Source: an uncultured Actinomyces sp. (GTDB lineage Bacteria > Actinomycetota > Actinomycetes > Actinomycetales > Actinomycetaceae). Taken from it: DNA of 22,143 bases. The position numbers and the translations under genes are program-made. A model generated the notes under the pieces. It searched no databases. It saw nothing but the letters and a program-made list of their open reading frames with translations, and had not been told where the DNA came from. This document shows positions 14,652 through 22,143 of the stretch, one piece after another. The stretch covers positions 1-22,143 of the forward strand of contig CALEXZ010000074.1 in the NCBI GenBank assembly GCA_937926195.1, given 5' to 3'. How positions within the stretch are numbered: position 1 is the stretch's first letter; each line of letters starts with the position of its first letter.

Positions 14652-15470
14652 ATGAGCACCCCGGTCCCCCCGACGACGGAGCGCCGCTGGCGCGACGACC
14701 TGCACCTGGCGCACACCATCGCGGACCAGGTGGACCCACTGACCCTGGCGCACTTCGAGCGGCAGGACTTCACCGTCGACACCAAGCCGGACCTCACCCC
14801 GGTCACGGACGCGGACCGTGAGGCCGAGCAGCTCATCCGCACGTACCTCGGACGCGCCCGCACGCGCGACTCCGTGCTCGGTGAGGAGTACGGCGCCACC
14901 GGGCACTCCCCGCGCCAGTGGGTCATCGACCCCATCGACGGCACGAAGAACTTCGTGCGCGGCGTGCCCGTGTGGGCCACGCTCATCAGCCTCGTCGAGG
15001 ACGGGCAGGTCGTCGTCGGGCTCGTGTCCGCACCCGCACTGGGCCGACGCTGGTGGGCGGTCACCGGAGGCGGCGCCTGGACGGGACGCTCCCTGTCCTC
15101 CGCCAAGCAGATGCACGTGTCGCGCATCGCCAGCCTGGAGGACGCCTCCCTGTCCTACTCGTCCCTGTCCGGGTGGGCCGAGCGCGGCCGCCTGCGCGGG
15201 ATGCTCTCGCTCATGCAGTCGTGCTGGCGCACGCGCGCCTACGGCGACTTCTGGTCCTACATGCTGCTCGCTGAGGGCGCCGTCGACCTCGCCGCCGAGC
15301 CCGAGCTCGCGCTGTACGACATGAGCGCCCTCGTCCCGGTGGTCACGGAGGCGGGCGGCACCTTCACCTCGCTGGCCGGCGAGCCCGGCCCCTGGGGCGC
15401 CGACGCGCTGGCAACCAACACGCTCCTGCACGAGGTGGCCCTGGCGCTGCTCGACCACGAGACCGACTGA
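14652..15470 (+). CDS. hisN: Histidinol-phosphatase HisN (inositol monophosphatase family)
   Basis: This 272-residue protein of the metal-dependent inositol monophosphatase fold probably removes phosphate from L-histidinol phosphate in histidine synthesis, the actinobacterial HisN type. Metal-site residues are visible: GEEYG with E78/E79, DPIDGTKNF with D93, D96, G97 and T98, and the C-terminal D223 in LYDMSALVPVVTEAGG. The segments DTKPDLTPVTDADREAE and VPVWATLISLVEDG are typical of HisN rather than CysQ or SuhB. The open frame allows a GTG at 14628, but ATG 14652 gives the family-like N-terminus and lies seven bases behind a TACCCT box. A related monophosphatase substrate cannot be excluded from sequence alone. 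Confidence 0.85.
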   Translation: MSTPVPPTTERRWRDDLHLAHTIADQVDPLTLAHFERQDFTVDTKPDLTPVTDADREAEQLIRTYLGRARTRDSVLGEEYGATGHSPRQWVIDPIDGTKNFVRGVPVWATLISLVEDGQVVVGLVSAPALGRRWWAVTGGGAWTGRSLSSAKQMHVSRIASLEDASLSYSSLSGWAERGRLRGMLSLMQSCWRTRAYGDFWSYMLLAEGAVDLAAEPELALYDMSALVPVVTEAGGTFTSLAGEPGPWGADALATNTLLHEVALALLDHETD

Positions 15471-15511
15471 CGCTGCCCGGGTCCCACGCTGAGGGAGGTG
15501 TCACAGGGGTG

Positions 15512-15531
15512 GGCGCACACCGCCGTGCGCC
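15512..15531 (+). terminator. Stem-loop between hisN and uppP
   Basis: ggcgcac (15512-15518) pairs perfectly with gtgcgcc (15525-15531) around a six-base loop. No T-run follows. It lies 41 bp after the hisN stop and just before TAGCCT (15540-15545), a possible -10 for uppP. It is likely a terminator of hisN but could belong to the uppP leader region. Confidence 0.4.
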
Positions 15532-15580
15532 GCGGCCGGTAGCCTTCCCGCAGTCCCGTCCGCGCTAGCACTGGAGCGCC

Positions 15581-16417
15581 ATGAACTGGCTGCACGCCGT
15601 CATCCTCGGCATCGTCGAGGGCATCACCGAGTTCCTGCCCGTGTCCTCCACCGGGCACCTCAACATCGTCGAGAAGCTCCTCGGCTACGACATCAACACG
15701 GTCGGGATGACGGCCTTCACCGCCGTCATCCAGATCGGGGCGATCCTGGCCGCCATCGTCTACTTCTGGTCCGACATCGTGCGCATCGTGCGGGCCTGGT
15801 TCACGGGGCTGGTGCGACGCGAGGCCCGTCAGGACCCGGACTACACGCTCGGCTGGGGGATCATCCTCGGCTCGCTGCCGGTGGCCGTCGTCGGCCTGGC
15901 GCTCAAGGACTTCATCGAGGTCACGGCCCGCTCCCTGTGGGTCATCGCCGGCGCCCTCATCCTGTGGTCGGCCGTGATGTGGCTGGCGGACCGGCGCACG
16001 AACCTGAGCAAGGGCATGCGCCAGGTGCGGATCACGGACGCGCTCATCATCGGCTGCTTCCAGGCGCTGGCGCCCGTCTTCCCGGGCATCTCCCGCTCGG
16101 GTGCGACGATCTCGGCGGGCTTGCTCCTGCGCTTCGACCGGGTAACGTCCACGCGGCTGTCGTTCTTCATGGGGATCCCGGCGCTCGTGGCCGCGGGCCT
16201 GCTGGAAGCGGTGGTCGAGGCCGACCACATCTCGACGACGGTCGGCTGGGGGCCCACGCTCATCGCGACCGTGGTCTCGGGCCTCGTCGCCTACGCCACC
16301 ATCGCGTGGCTGCTGAGGTTCGTCTCCTCCAACCGGTTCACGGGCTTCCTCGTCTACCGCGTGGGCCTGGGCGCGGTCATCATCGCGCTCGTCGCCTCCG
16401 GCCTCGTGGCGGCCTGA
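15581..16417 (+). CDS. uppP: Undecaprenyl-diphosphate phosphatase UppP (BacA)
   Basis: This 278-residue polytopic membrane enzyme dephosphorylates undecaprenyl diphosphate so the lipid carrier can be reused for peptidoglycan and other wall polymers; high levels give bacitracin resistance. Both signature motifs are present: EGITEFLPVSSTGH at residues 13-26 (E17 and H26 among the conserved residues) and PGISRSG at 168-174 with R172. About eight hydrophobic segments are visible. Start ATG 15581 has a purine stretch (ctggag) six bases upstream, and TAGCCT at 15540-15545 is a possible -10. The gene stands alone: 110 bp after hisN and 78 bp before sbcD, with no overlap to either. Confidence 0.96.
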   Translation: MNWLHAVILGIVEGITEFLPVSSTGHLNIVEKLLGYDINTVGMTAFTAVIQIGAILAAIVYFWSDIVRIVRAWFTGLVRREARQDPDYTLGWGIILGSLPVAVVGLALKDFIEVTARSLWVIAGALILWSAVMWLADRRTNLSKGMRQVRITDALIIGCFQALAPVFPGISRSGATISAGLLLRFDRVTSTRLSFFMGIPALVAAGLLEAVVEADHISTTVGWGPTLIATVVSGLVAYATIAWLLRFVSSNRFTGFLVYRVGLGAVIIALVASGLVAA

Positions 16418-16495
16418 GGACGGGGACCGGGCGGTCGGGAGCGTGTCCTAACTCGCGCCGTTATTCGTGTCGGTGCCCCGTGAGAGGGTCGTCCC

Positions 16496-17848
16496 ATGCG
16501 CATCCTGCACACCTCCGACTGGCACCTGGGACGGACCTTTCACGGCCTCCCGCTGGAGGAGGCGCACGCCGCCTTCATGGACCACCTGGTCGAGCTCGTG
16601 CGCTCAGAGCGCGTCGACGCCGTCCTCGTGTCCGGGGACGTGTACGACCGCGCCGTTCCGCCCACGGACTCGGTGCGTCTGCTCGACGAGACGCTGCGGC
16701 GCCTGAGCGAGCGCACGCGCGTCGTGCTCACCCCCGGCAACCACGACTCCGCCCGGCGCCTGGGATTCGCCTCCGGGCTGCTGCGCGAGGGCCTCGTCAT
16801 CCAGGCGCGCACCGACGCCGTCGACCGCGCCGTGGTGCTTCCGGATGCCGACGGCGCTGCCGGGGCCCTCGTCTACGCCCTGCCGTACCTCGACCCGGAC
16901 ACGGCACGCGCACACCTGCCGCGCCTGCTCGCCGAGCGCCTGGGCGAGCAGGGCGAGGTGTCCGCGCAGGAGGGGGATGAGGGGACGGCGGGGCTGCCGC
17001 GGGTGGCACGCTCGCACGAGGCCGTCGTCTGCGGCGCTCTGCGGCTCGTCGCCAGCGACCTGGCGGCGCGGCGTGCAGCCACGTCGGTGCGCGCACCCGC
17101 CATCGTCATGGCCCACGCCTTCGTCTCCCCCGCGGGCACGGGGGACGGCGGGCCCTCCGACGGCGAGGACGGGCCGCAGACGACGGAGTCCGAGCGCGAC
17201 ATCAGGGTCGGTGGGGTGGACCTCGTCCCCTCCCAGGTCTTCGCGACCCTGGGAGGCTCCTGCCTGGCTGCCCGGTCCGGCGGCGTCGACTACGTCGCCC
17301 TCGGCCACCTGCACCGTCCCCAGGCCGTCAACCTGCCCGCCTCCGTGCGCCAGGAGGCTGCGGCCGCGGGGCGGGCGCTGCCCGTCCTGCGCTACTCGGG
17401 CTCTCCCCTTCCCTTCTCCTTCTCCGAGGCCCCCTTCGCCAAGTCCTCGGTCCTCATCGAGCTCGGCACCGACGGCGTGGGCAGCACCGTGCTCATCGAC
17501 GCGCCCGCCCCTCACCGGATCGCGACGGTGCGCGGCACGCTGGACGAGCTCCTCTCTCCCCGCTACGACGCGCTCACCGACGCCTGGCTGCGCGTCGAGC
17601 TCACCGGGGCGCACACGGTGGACGCGATGGCCCGCCTCAAGCAGCGCTTCCCGCACATCCTCACCCTGAGCCGGGTCCTGCCCACGCAGCAGCCACGTGA
17701 GCGGGTGGTGGTCACACGGCGGGCGGACCCGGTTGAGGTCGGCGACCAGTTCCTGGCCGCGGTCGGTGGGCGTCGGCCCAGCGAGGACGAGTCGCGCGTC
17801 CTGCGTGAGGCTTACGAGGCCGCTCTCGCCGCTGACAGGAGCCTGTGA
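16496..17848 (+). CDS. sbcD: DNA repair exonuclease SbcD (Mre11-like nuclease subunit)
   Basis: This 450-residue manganese-dependent phosphoesterase forms the nuclease half of the SbcCD complex, which cuts DNA hairpins and blocked ends. The metal-binding motifs are in order: D8-W-H10 in HTSDWHLGR, G47-D48 in VSGDVYDR, N82-H83-D84 in PGNHDS, a histidine in IVMAHAFVSP, and GHLHRPQ. A low-complexity loop rich in Gly, Asp and Ser (GTGDGGPSDGEDGPQTTESE) sits between the last two. GAGAGGG at 16482-16488, seven bases before ATG 16496, fixes the start. The stop shares one base with the sbcC ATG (TGATG at 17846-17850), the usual sbcDC arrangement. Confidence 0.95.
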   Translation: MRILHTSDWHLGRTFHGLPLEEAHAAFMDHLVELVRSERVDAVLVSGDVYDRAVPPTDSVRLLDETLRRLSERTRVVLTPGNHDSARRLGFASGLLREGLVIQARTDAVDRAVVLPDADGAAGALVYALPYLDPDTARAHLPRLLAERLGEQGEVSAQEGDEGTAGLPRVARSHEAVVCGALRLVASDLAARRAATSVRAPAIVMAHAFVSPAGTGDGGPSDGEDGPQTTESERDIRVGGVDLVPSQVFATLGGSCLAARSGGVDYVALGHLHRPQAVNLPASVRQEAAAAGRALPVLRYSGSPLPFSFSEAPFAKSSVLIELGTDGVGSTVLIDAPAPHRIATVRGTLDELLSPRYDALTDAWLRVELTGAHTVDAMARLKQRFPHILTLSRVLPTQQPRERVVVTRRADPVEVGDQFLAAVGGRRPSEDESRVLREAYEAALAADRSL

Positions 17849-20800
17849 TGCGTATCCACCGTCTGACGATGAGCGCCGTCGGCCCGTTCCCGGGCACCGA
17901 GGTCATCGACTTCGACTCCTTCGTCGCCTCCGGGCGCTTCCTCCTCAGCGGGCCGACCGGCTCGGGCAAGACGACGATCATCGACGCCATCGTCTTCGCC
18001 CTGTACGGCGAGGTCGCCGACTCCGCCGACTCCTCCAAGGAGCGCATCCGCTCGCGTCACGCCGCCGCCGGGCAGGAGAGCGTCGTCGAGCTCGTGTTCT
18101 CCACCAGCGCCGGGCTGTTCAAGGTGCGTCGCACGCCCGAGTACGAGCGGCCCAAGAAGCGCGGCACAGGAACAACCACCCAGAACGCGACCGCGCACCT
18201 GTGGCGGCTGACCGAGCCGGACGAGGACGGCACCTATGAGCCCGCCGACGAGCCGATCGCCGTCGGCCCCCGCGAGGTCGGTCCCGAGATCACACGGATC
18301 GTGGGACTCAACCGGGAGCAGATGACCCAGACGGTCGTGCTGCCGCAGGGCAAGTTCGCCCGCTTCCTGCGCGCCTCCTCCCAGGAGCGCCGCGAGCTGC
18401 TGCGTGACGTGTTCGGCACCGGCATCTACGACCGCATCCAGGACGAGCTCGCCGAGCGCTCACGCAGTGCCCGAAGCCAGACCGAGTCCGCGCGCAAGGA
18501 CCTCATGGCCTCCGTCAGGTCGCTCGTCCCGCTGCTGCCCGAGGAGACGTCCGAGGGGTCGTCAGCGCCGGGCACGGACAGCCGGGCGGAGAGGCTTGAG
18601 GTCGCCGTCAGTGCGCTCGCCCCCAACGAGGAGGCCGTTGCCGAGCCCCTCGACGAGGCTCTCGCCGTCTCGCAGGCGGGAGTGAGCGAGCGCGAGGCCG
18701 CCCAGGCGCAGGCTGCCGAGCGCCGCGACGAGGCCGCCCGCGCACTCCAGCAGGTCCGTGAGCGCGCCGCGCTCATCGCCAGGCGGGCCGGGCTCCTGGC
18801 CGAGCAGAAGCAGCTGGAGGAGTCCGCCGAGGCCGACGACGCTGCCGGGGCCCGTCTCAGCCGGGCGGAGAGGGCCGCTCGCACGAGCTCTCCCGCTCAG
18901 GCCGCGCAGCGTCAGGCGCGTGCCGCCCTGACCGCGCTCGACGGGCTCACGGCCGTGCTCGGCCGCCTGCCCGAGGAGAGCGGCACGCCACTGTCCGGGG
19001 CGCGCTCCCTGGAGACGCTGCGACCCGCTCTCCTCGACACCGCAGACGCCGCCCGGGGCTCCGGGGCCAGCACCCTGTCCTCTCAGGACCTCGCCAGCCT
19101 GGCAGCCGCCGCCCGAGCCGACGCCGAGGCTCTGGGCGCCAGGGCCGACGAGGTCAGGCTCGACGCAGGCGGGCTGCACGCACTCGTCGAGTCCGAGGCC
19201 ACCCTTGCCTCACGTCGCACGGCTCTCGCGGAGGAGCGCGCGGCCCACGCCGCCGAGCTCGACGCGATCGCCCAGGATCAGGCGGCGCTCGAGCAGCGTC
19301 CCGCCCGCTACGACGAGCTCAAGGACGCCCTCGACGCCGCCCGGAGGGCCGAGCAGGCCCTGCCGGCGCTCGACGCCGACCACGACGCCGCCCGCTCCCG
19401 GCACGAGGCCGCCCTGCGTGCCGTCTCGCTTGATGCGCGGCTCGCCAGCGCCGAGGAGGCCCTCACCGCCGCGCGGGAGGCTGCCGAGCGGGAGGCTGGG
19501 ACCCTCCATGCCTGTCGCCGCGCCTGGATCGCTGTCACCGCCGGCAGTCTCGCCGCCGAGCTCCAGGACGGTGAGCCCTGCCCCGTGTGCGGCTCCGTCG
19601 AGCACCCCTGCCCCGCCGAGCGGGAGGAGGGCACCGTCACACGCGCCGACGTCGAGGCAGTCGAGCGCGCCGAGAGGCAGGCCGCTGACACGCTGACCCG
19701 CCGAGCCGCTGAGAAGCAGGACCTGCTCCAGCAACGTGCCCGAGCCGAGCAGGAGGCCGGTGGTCTCGACGTCACCGCCGCAGCCACGGCCCTGGAGCAG
19801 GCTGAGGCCGCTCTTGCCCGCCGCCGGGCCGAGGCCGAGCCCGTCGAGAGCCTGAGCGAGGCCGTCGAGGGCTTCGCTCAGCAGACCGCTGTACTCACCG
19901 AGGCGCTCGCCGCCCGCCGGGCGACCGCCGACGCCCGGGCCGCACGGCTGACGGACACGGCGCAGCAGCTGGACGCCGAGGACGAGCGCCTGGCCCGGGC
20001 GCGCGGCACCGCGAGCACCGTCAAGGCCCGTATGACGGCCATGACCGAGCACGCCGACGCCCTCGCCGCTGCTGCGCACGCCGTGCGCAGCGCCCTGGAT
20101 GCCCTGAGCGGCACCGTACAGGCCGCCAGTGACCTCGCCGCTGCCCTGAGCGACGCAGGCTTCAGCTGCCTGGCCTCGGCACGTGCCGCCGCCCTGCCCG
20201 CCGACGAGCTTGAGGCGCTGCGCTCACAGGTGACCACGGTGGCCGCCAGCCGCGAGCGGGTGCGCCAGGGGCTCGCTGAGGAGGCGATCGCCGCCCTCAC
20301 CGGCGAGGAGAGCGCGGACGTTCCGGCCGCGGAGGCCGCCCACGCCCTCGCCGACGAGGAGTACACCGCGGCCGTGCGGGCCGCCGAGCAGGCACGCAGC
20401 GCCCACCTCAGCGTCGAGGCCGCTGCGCAGGGCGTGCGCGACGCGGCCGCGGCCCTCGCGCACATGAACGCGCACCAGGAGGCTCTGCTGCGTGTGGCCG
20501 GCCTCGTCACCGGGACGAACGACCACGGCACCCCCCTGGCGACCTGGGTCCTCGTCGAGCGCTTCCGGGAGGTCCTGGCCTTCGCCAACCAGCGGCTGGC
20601 CGAGATGTCCGACGGCCGCTTCGAGCTCACGCGCACCACCGAGGAGGCAGGTTCTGCCCGCCGCAAGGACCGCGGGCTCGGGCTCGCCGTCGTCGACCAC
20701 CGTGCCAGCGGCGGCGAGCGCGACCCGAGGACCCTGTCCGGCGGGGAGAGCTTTTACGTCTCCCTGTCCCTCGCTCTCGCCCTCGCCGACGTCGTCACCG

Positions 20801-21027
20801 CGGAGGCGGGCGGCATCGCCCTGGAGACGCTGTTCATCGACGAGGGCTTCGGCTCCCTCGACCCCGAAGCCCTCGACAAGGTCATGACGGTGCTCTCGCG
20901 CCTGCAGGCAGGAGGTAGGACCGTCGGCATCGTCTCCCACGTCGAGGAGCTCAAGCGGCAGGTCCCCGACCGCATCGAGGTGCGCCGCACCGCCGTCGGA
21001 TCCACGCTCGCCGTCCGCGCCGGATGA
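17848..21027 (+). CDS. sbcC: DNA repair ATPase SbcC (Rad50-like SMC-family subunit)
   Basis: This 1,059-residue ATPase partner of SbcD has two ATPase halves joined by long Ala/Glu/Arg-rich coiled coils and a zinc hook. Walker A is G35-PTGSGKTT-43. The Q-loop region is VVLPQGKFARFL. The hook is CPVC (C578/C581) near the middle, as needed for dimerisation. Signature LSGGE is at 963-967 and Walker B LFIDEGFGSLD has D998/E999. Length matches bacterial SbcC of about 1,000-1,100 residues. A GTG at 17845 is in frame, but ATG 17848 gives the standard MRIHRLTMSAVGPFPG start and overlaps the sbcD stop. The next gene is convergent, 73 bp away. Confidence 0.95.
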   Translation: MRIHRLTMSAVGPFPGTEVIDFDSFVASGRFLLSGPTGSGKTTIIDAIVFALYGEVADSADSSKERIRSRHAAAGQESVVELVFSTSAGLFKVRRTPEYERPKKRGTGTTTQNATAHLWRLTEPDEDGTYEPADEPIAVGPREVGPEITRIVGLNREQMTQTVVLPQGKFARFLRASSQERRELLRDVFGTGIYDRIQDELAERSRSARSQTESARKDLMASVRSLVPLLPEETSEGSSAPGTDSRAERLEVAVSALAPNEEAVAEPLDEALAVSQAGVSEREAAQAQAAERRDEAARALQQVRERAALIARRAGLLAEQKQLEESAEADDAAGARLSRAERAARTSSPAQAAQRQARAALTALDGLTAVLGRLPEESGTPLSGARSLETLRPALLDTADAARGSGASTLSSQDLASLAAAARADAEALGARADEVRLDAGGLHALVESEATLASRRTALAEERAAHAAELDAIAQDQAALEQRPARYDELKDALDAARRAEQALPALDADHDAARSRHEAALRAVSLDARLASAEEALTAAREAAEREAGTLHACRRAWIAVTAGSLAAELQDGEPCPVCGSVEHPCPAEREEGTVTRADVEAVERAERQAADTLTRRAAEKQDLLQQRARAEQEAGGLDVTAAATALEQAEAALARRRAEAEPVESLSEAVEGFAQQTAVLTEALAARRATADARAARLTDTAQQLDAEDERLARARGTASTVKARMTAMTEHADALAAAAHAVRSALDALSGTVQAASDLAAALSDAGFSCLASARAAALPADELEALRSQVTTVAASRERVRQGLAEEAIAALTGEESADVPAAEAAHALADEEYTAAVRAAEQARSAHLSVEAAAQGVRDAAAALAHMNAHQEALLRVAGLVTGTNDHGTPLATWVLVERFREVLAFANQRLAEMSDGRFELTRTTEEAGSARRKDRGLGLAVVDHRASGGERDPRTLSGGESFYVSLSLALALADVVTAEAGGIALETLFIDEGFGSLDPEALDKVMTVLSRLQAGGRTVGIVSHVEELKRQVPDRIEVRRTAVGSTLAVRAG

Positions 21028-21030
21028 TGT

Positions 21031-21065
21031 CCGTCGCCCGACGGCACCGTACAGACCGAGGGTCT
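21031..21065. terminator. Two small stem-loops in the convergent sbcC / DUF6912-like gap
   Basis: ccgtc-gccc-gacgg spans 21031-21044 and agacc-gag-ggtct spans 21053-21065. Each has a five-pair perfect stem. They sit in a 73-bp gap between convergent stops, where a bidirectional terminator is expected, but the stems are short and no T-run follows. Confidence 0.35.
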
Positions 21066-21100
21066 CGCACGTCTGCGACTCGCCGCCCAGGCGCGCCCGC

Positions 21101-21568
21101 TCAGCCGATCTCGGCCGCCACAGCCTGTCGCTCACAGGCGTCGTACCACAGCAGGTCCGCCTCCGCGGCCCGCTCGAAGGCCTCCTCCTCGCCCGTGCGT
21201 GCCGCCGCGACGTCCGGCTCGGCCTCAGGCTCGTCCACGAGCAGAGCCGCGACGTCGTCCCAGGACACCGGGGCCAGGAGCTCCACCGTCCCGGGCAGCA
21301 CCTCATCATCGACCTCGCACTCGCGCAGCGCCTCGGCGTCCACGTCCGCGGCGATGACCACACGTCGGCTGGCAACCTCTTCGTTGCCAGGCTCCGCCAG
21401 GCGCATGAGTGAGGAGTCCGCAGCGCACAGGCTCGCGGAGACCTCCAGGCCCTCCTCGTCCTCCTCGGGCAGGGCCTCAGACAGGGCCCTCGTGGCGGCA
21501 TGTGCCAGGCGCACGGAGATCTCGGGGGCGGACAGGTCGGCGGCGGTCGCCGGAAGGTAGATGCGCAT
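21101..21568 (-). CDS. DUF6912-like conserved actinobacterial protein
   Basis: This 155-residue acidic protein of unknown function opens with MRIYLPATAADLSAPEISVR, resembling a conserved small actinobacterial family (DUF6912) that starts with a similar MR-(V/I)-Y-(V/L)-PAT motif. It has no signal peptide, membrane segment or cysteine motif. The sequence is rich in Ala, Glu and Asp and includes a hydrophobic RRVVIAADVD strand and a VSWDDVAALLVDEP segment. The start at 21568 has only a weak ribosome binding site. The stop of the upstream minus-strand gene is 27 bases away, so the two could be co-transcribed. I assign no function. Confidence 0.7.
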   Translation of the reverse strand: MRIYLPATAADLSAPEISVRLAHAATRALSEALPEEDEEGLEVSASLCAADSSLMRLAEPGNEEVASRRVVIAADVDAEALRECEVDDEVLPGTVELLAPVSWDDVAALLVDEPEAEPDVAAARTGEEEAFERAAEADLLWYDACERQAVAAEIG

Positions 21569-21595
21569 GAGGTCAGTGTGCCCCAGACAGGAGAG

Positions 21596-22143
21596 TCACA
21601 ACCGGTGGCGGCCGCCGCGTCGCCGCCGCCGCGCCCCCATCCTTGTCTCGCCCTCACGAGACGCGGAGCCTGCCCGGCTGAGCGCGACCGTTCCCGGATC
21701 GGAGGGAACCGATCCCGCGCCAGGCGGGGTCGTCCCAGAACTGGGCCGGATCGACGCCGGGGCAGGCGGAGACGAGGGCGTACCGGACGAAGGCGCCGCA
21801 GAGACGGGCCGAATCGACATCCGACCAGACGACAGCGTCGGCGGCTCAGACGCAGACGCCACCGACACAGGCCGGAACGACGCCCGAGAAAGCGGAGACG
21901 ACGGCGTACCGGACGCAGACGCCACCGACACAGGCCGGATCGACGCCCGAGAAGGCGGGGGCGTCGGCGTGCTGGGCGCAGACGCCGCTGACACGGGCCG
22001 GATCGACGGCGGCGCAGGCGGAGACGACGGCGTACCGGACGAAGGCGCCGCAGGAACGGGCCGGATCGACATCCGACCAGACGGCAGCGTCGGCGGCTCA
22101 GACGCAGACGCCACCGACACAGGCCGGAACGGCACCGGAGCAG
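21596..22143 (-). CDS. Pro/Ser/Ala-rich protein with 21-residue tandem repeats, C-terminal part (N-terminus beyond window)
   Basis: The frame is open from the right edge to TGA at 21596-21598, giving about 181 residues of a longer protein. The apparent GTG start at 22135 lies inside the repeats and is unlikely to be real. Six full 21-residue units each begin RPV and end in SI or SF, rich in Pro, Ser, Ala and Thr. A degenerate unit (RPSSGTTPP) and a basic tail with RMGARRRRRGGRHRL follow. Third-position GC looks lower than in neighbouring genes, with frequent TCT serine codons. The composition suggests a disordered linker or tail. I do not recognise the protein; whether it is exported cannot be told without the N-terminus. 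Confidence 0.55.
   Translation of the reverse strand, partial: APVPFRPVSVASASEPPTLPSGRMSIRPVPAAPSSGTPSSPPAPPSIRPVSAASAPSTPTPPPSRASIRPVSVASASGTPSSPLSRASFRPVSVASASEPPTLSSGRMSIRPVSAAPSSGTPSSPPAPASIRPSSGTTPPGAGSVPSDPGTVALSRAGSASREGETRMGARRRRRGGRHRL
21749..22126 (-). repeat. 63-bp tandem repeat, six full copies with higher-order structure
   Basis: Unit boundaries fall at 21749-21811, 21812-21874, 21875-21937, 21938-22000, 22001-22063 and 22064-22126. The unit is in phase with codons (21 residues). Units 1-2 and 5-6 are near copies of each other at an offset of 252 bp (four units), so the array likely grew by duplication of several units at once. The array continues imperfectly past 22126 to the window edge. 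Confidence 0.9.

Noticed and set aside
17845..17847. GTG as an alternative sbcC start
   Set aside because: It adds only one residue; ATG 17848 gives the standard N-terminus and the TGATG overlap with sbcD.
21369..21390. Perfect 8-pair stem-loop ctggcaac-ctcttc-gttgccag
   Set aside because: It lies inside the DUF6912-like coding region, and one or two such stems are expected by chance in a window this size.
21500..21991. Arg-rich plus-strand frame through the 63-bp repeats
   Set aside because: It is almost pure Arg/Gly/His, ends inside the array and overlaps a better minus-strand frame that stays open to the edge.
21749..22126. Possible CRISPR array because of regular 63-bp spacing
   Set aside because: Repeat units adjoin with no unique spacers and keep a reading frame, so it is a coding tandem repeat.

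Overview
The window is high-GC DNA with tightly packed, often overlapping genes, short intergenic gaps and GTG/ATG starts. It fits an actinobacterium, most likely a facultative anaerobe of the Actinomycetaceae such as Actinomyces. Protein features behind this inference are the narGHJI respiratory operon, a fused ModB-ModC permease/ATPase, a MoeZ-type MoeB-rhodanese protein, a HisN-type histidinol phosphatase and a DUF6912-like protein. The species cannot be fixed from the sequence alone.

Region 1 (1-8772, + strand) is a molybdenum block. It starts inside narG and runs through narH, narJ and narI (membrane nitrate reductase beta subunit, chaperone and cytochrome b). After a 157-bp gap with two GC-rich stem-loops come modA, a modB-modC fusion and a MoeB/MoeZ-like sulfurtransferase. 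Together these take up molybdate, help make molybdenum cofactor and use it in the nitrate reductase that reduces nitrate with quinol. Most junctions are 1-4 bp stop/start overlaps, which suggests translational coupling.

Region 2 (8893-9936) is a stand-alone zinc-type alcohol dehydrogenase with its own ribosome binding site and a candidate promoter.

Region 3 (10031-14622) is accessory. It holds a gamma-type N6-adenine DNA methyltransferase, an overlapping gene for a probable restriction endonuclease, and a convergent gene for an AlbA_2/Schlafen-like, GHKL-like, winged-helix protein. The third gene and its AT-rich upstream region look lower in GC than the surroundings. They lie between two direct copies of a 102-bp segment (93/102 identical, my hand alignment) that contains the last codons and stop of the nuclease gene. 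This looks like the scar of an insertion or recombination at the 3' end of the nuclease gene, and it is the most unusual structure in the window.

Region 4 (14652-21027, + strand) is housekeeping: histidinol phosphatase (probably leaderless), undecaprenyl-diphosphate phosphatase, and the sbcD-sbcC nuclease pair that processes DNA hairpins and ends.

Region 5 (21101-22143, - strand) holds a small DUF6912-like protein and, upstream of it, the C-terminal part of a Pro/Ser/Ala-rich protein. The latter is built from a 63-bp (21-residue) tandem repeat and continues past the right edge.

There is no stretch over 300 bases without a gene. I saw no rRNA, tRNA, CRISPR array, transposase or integrase.
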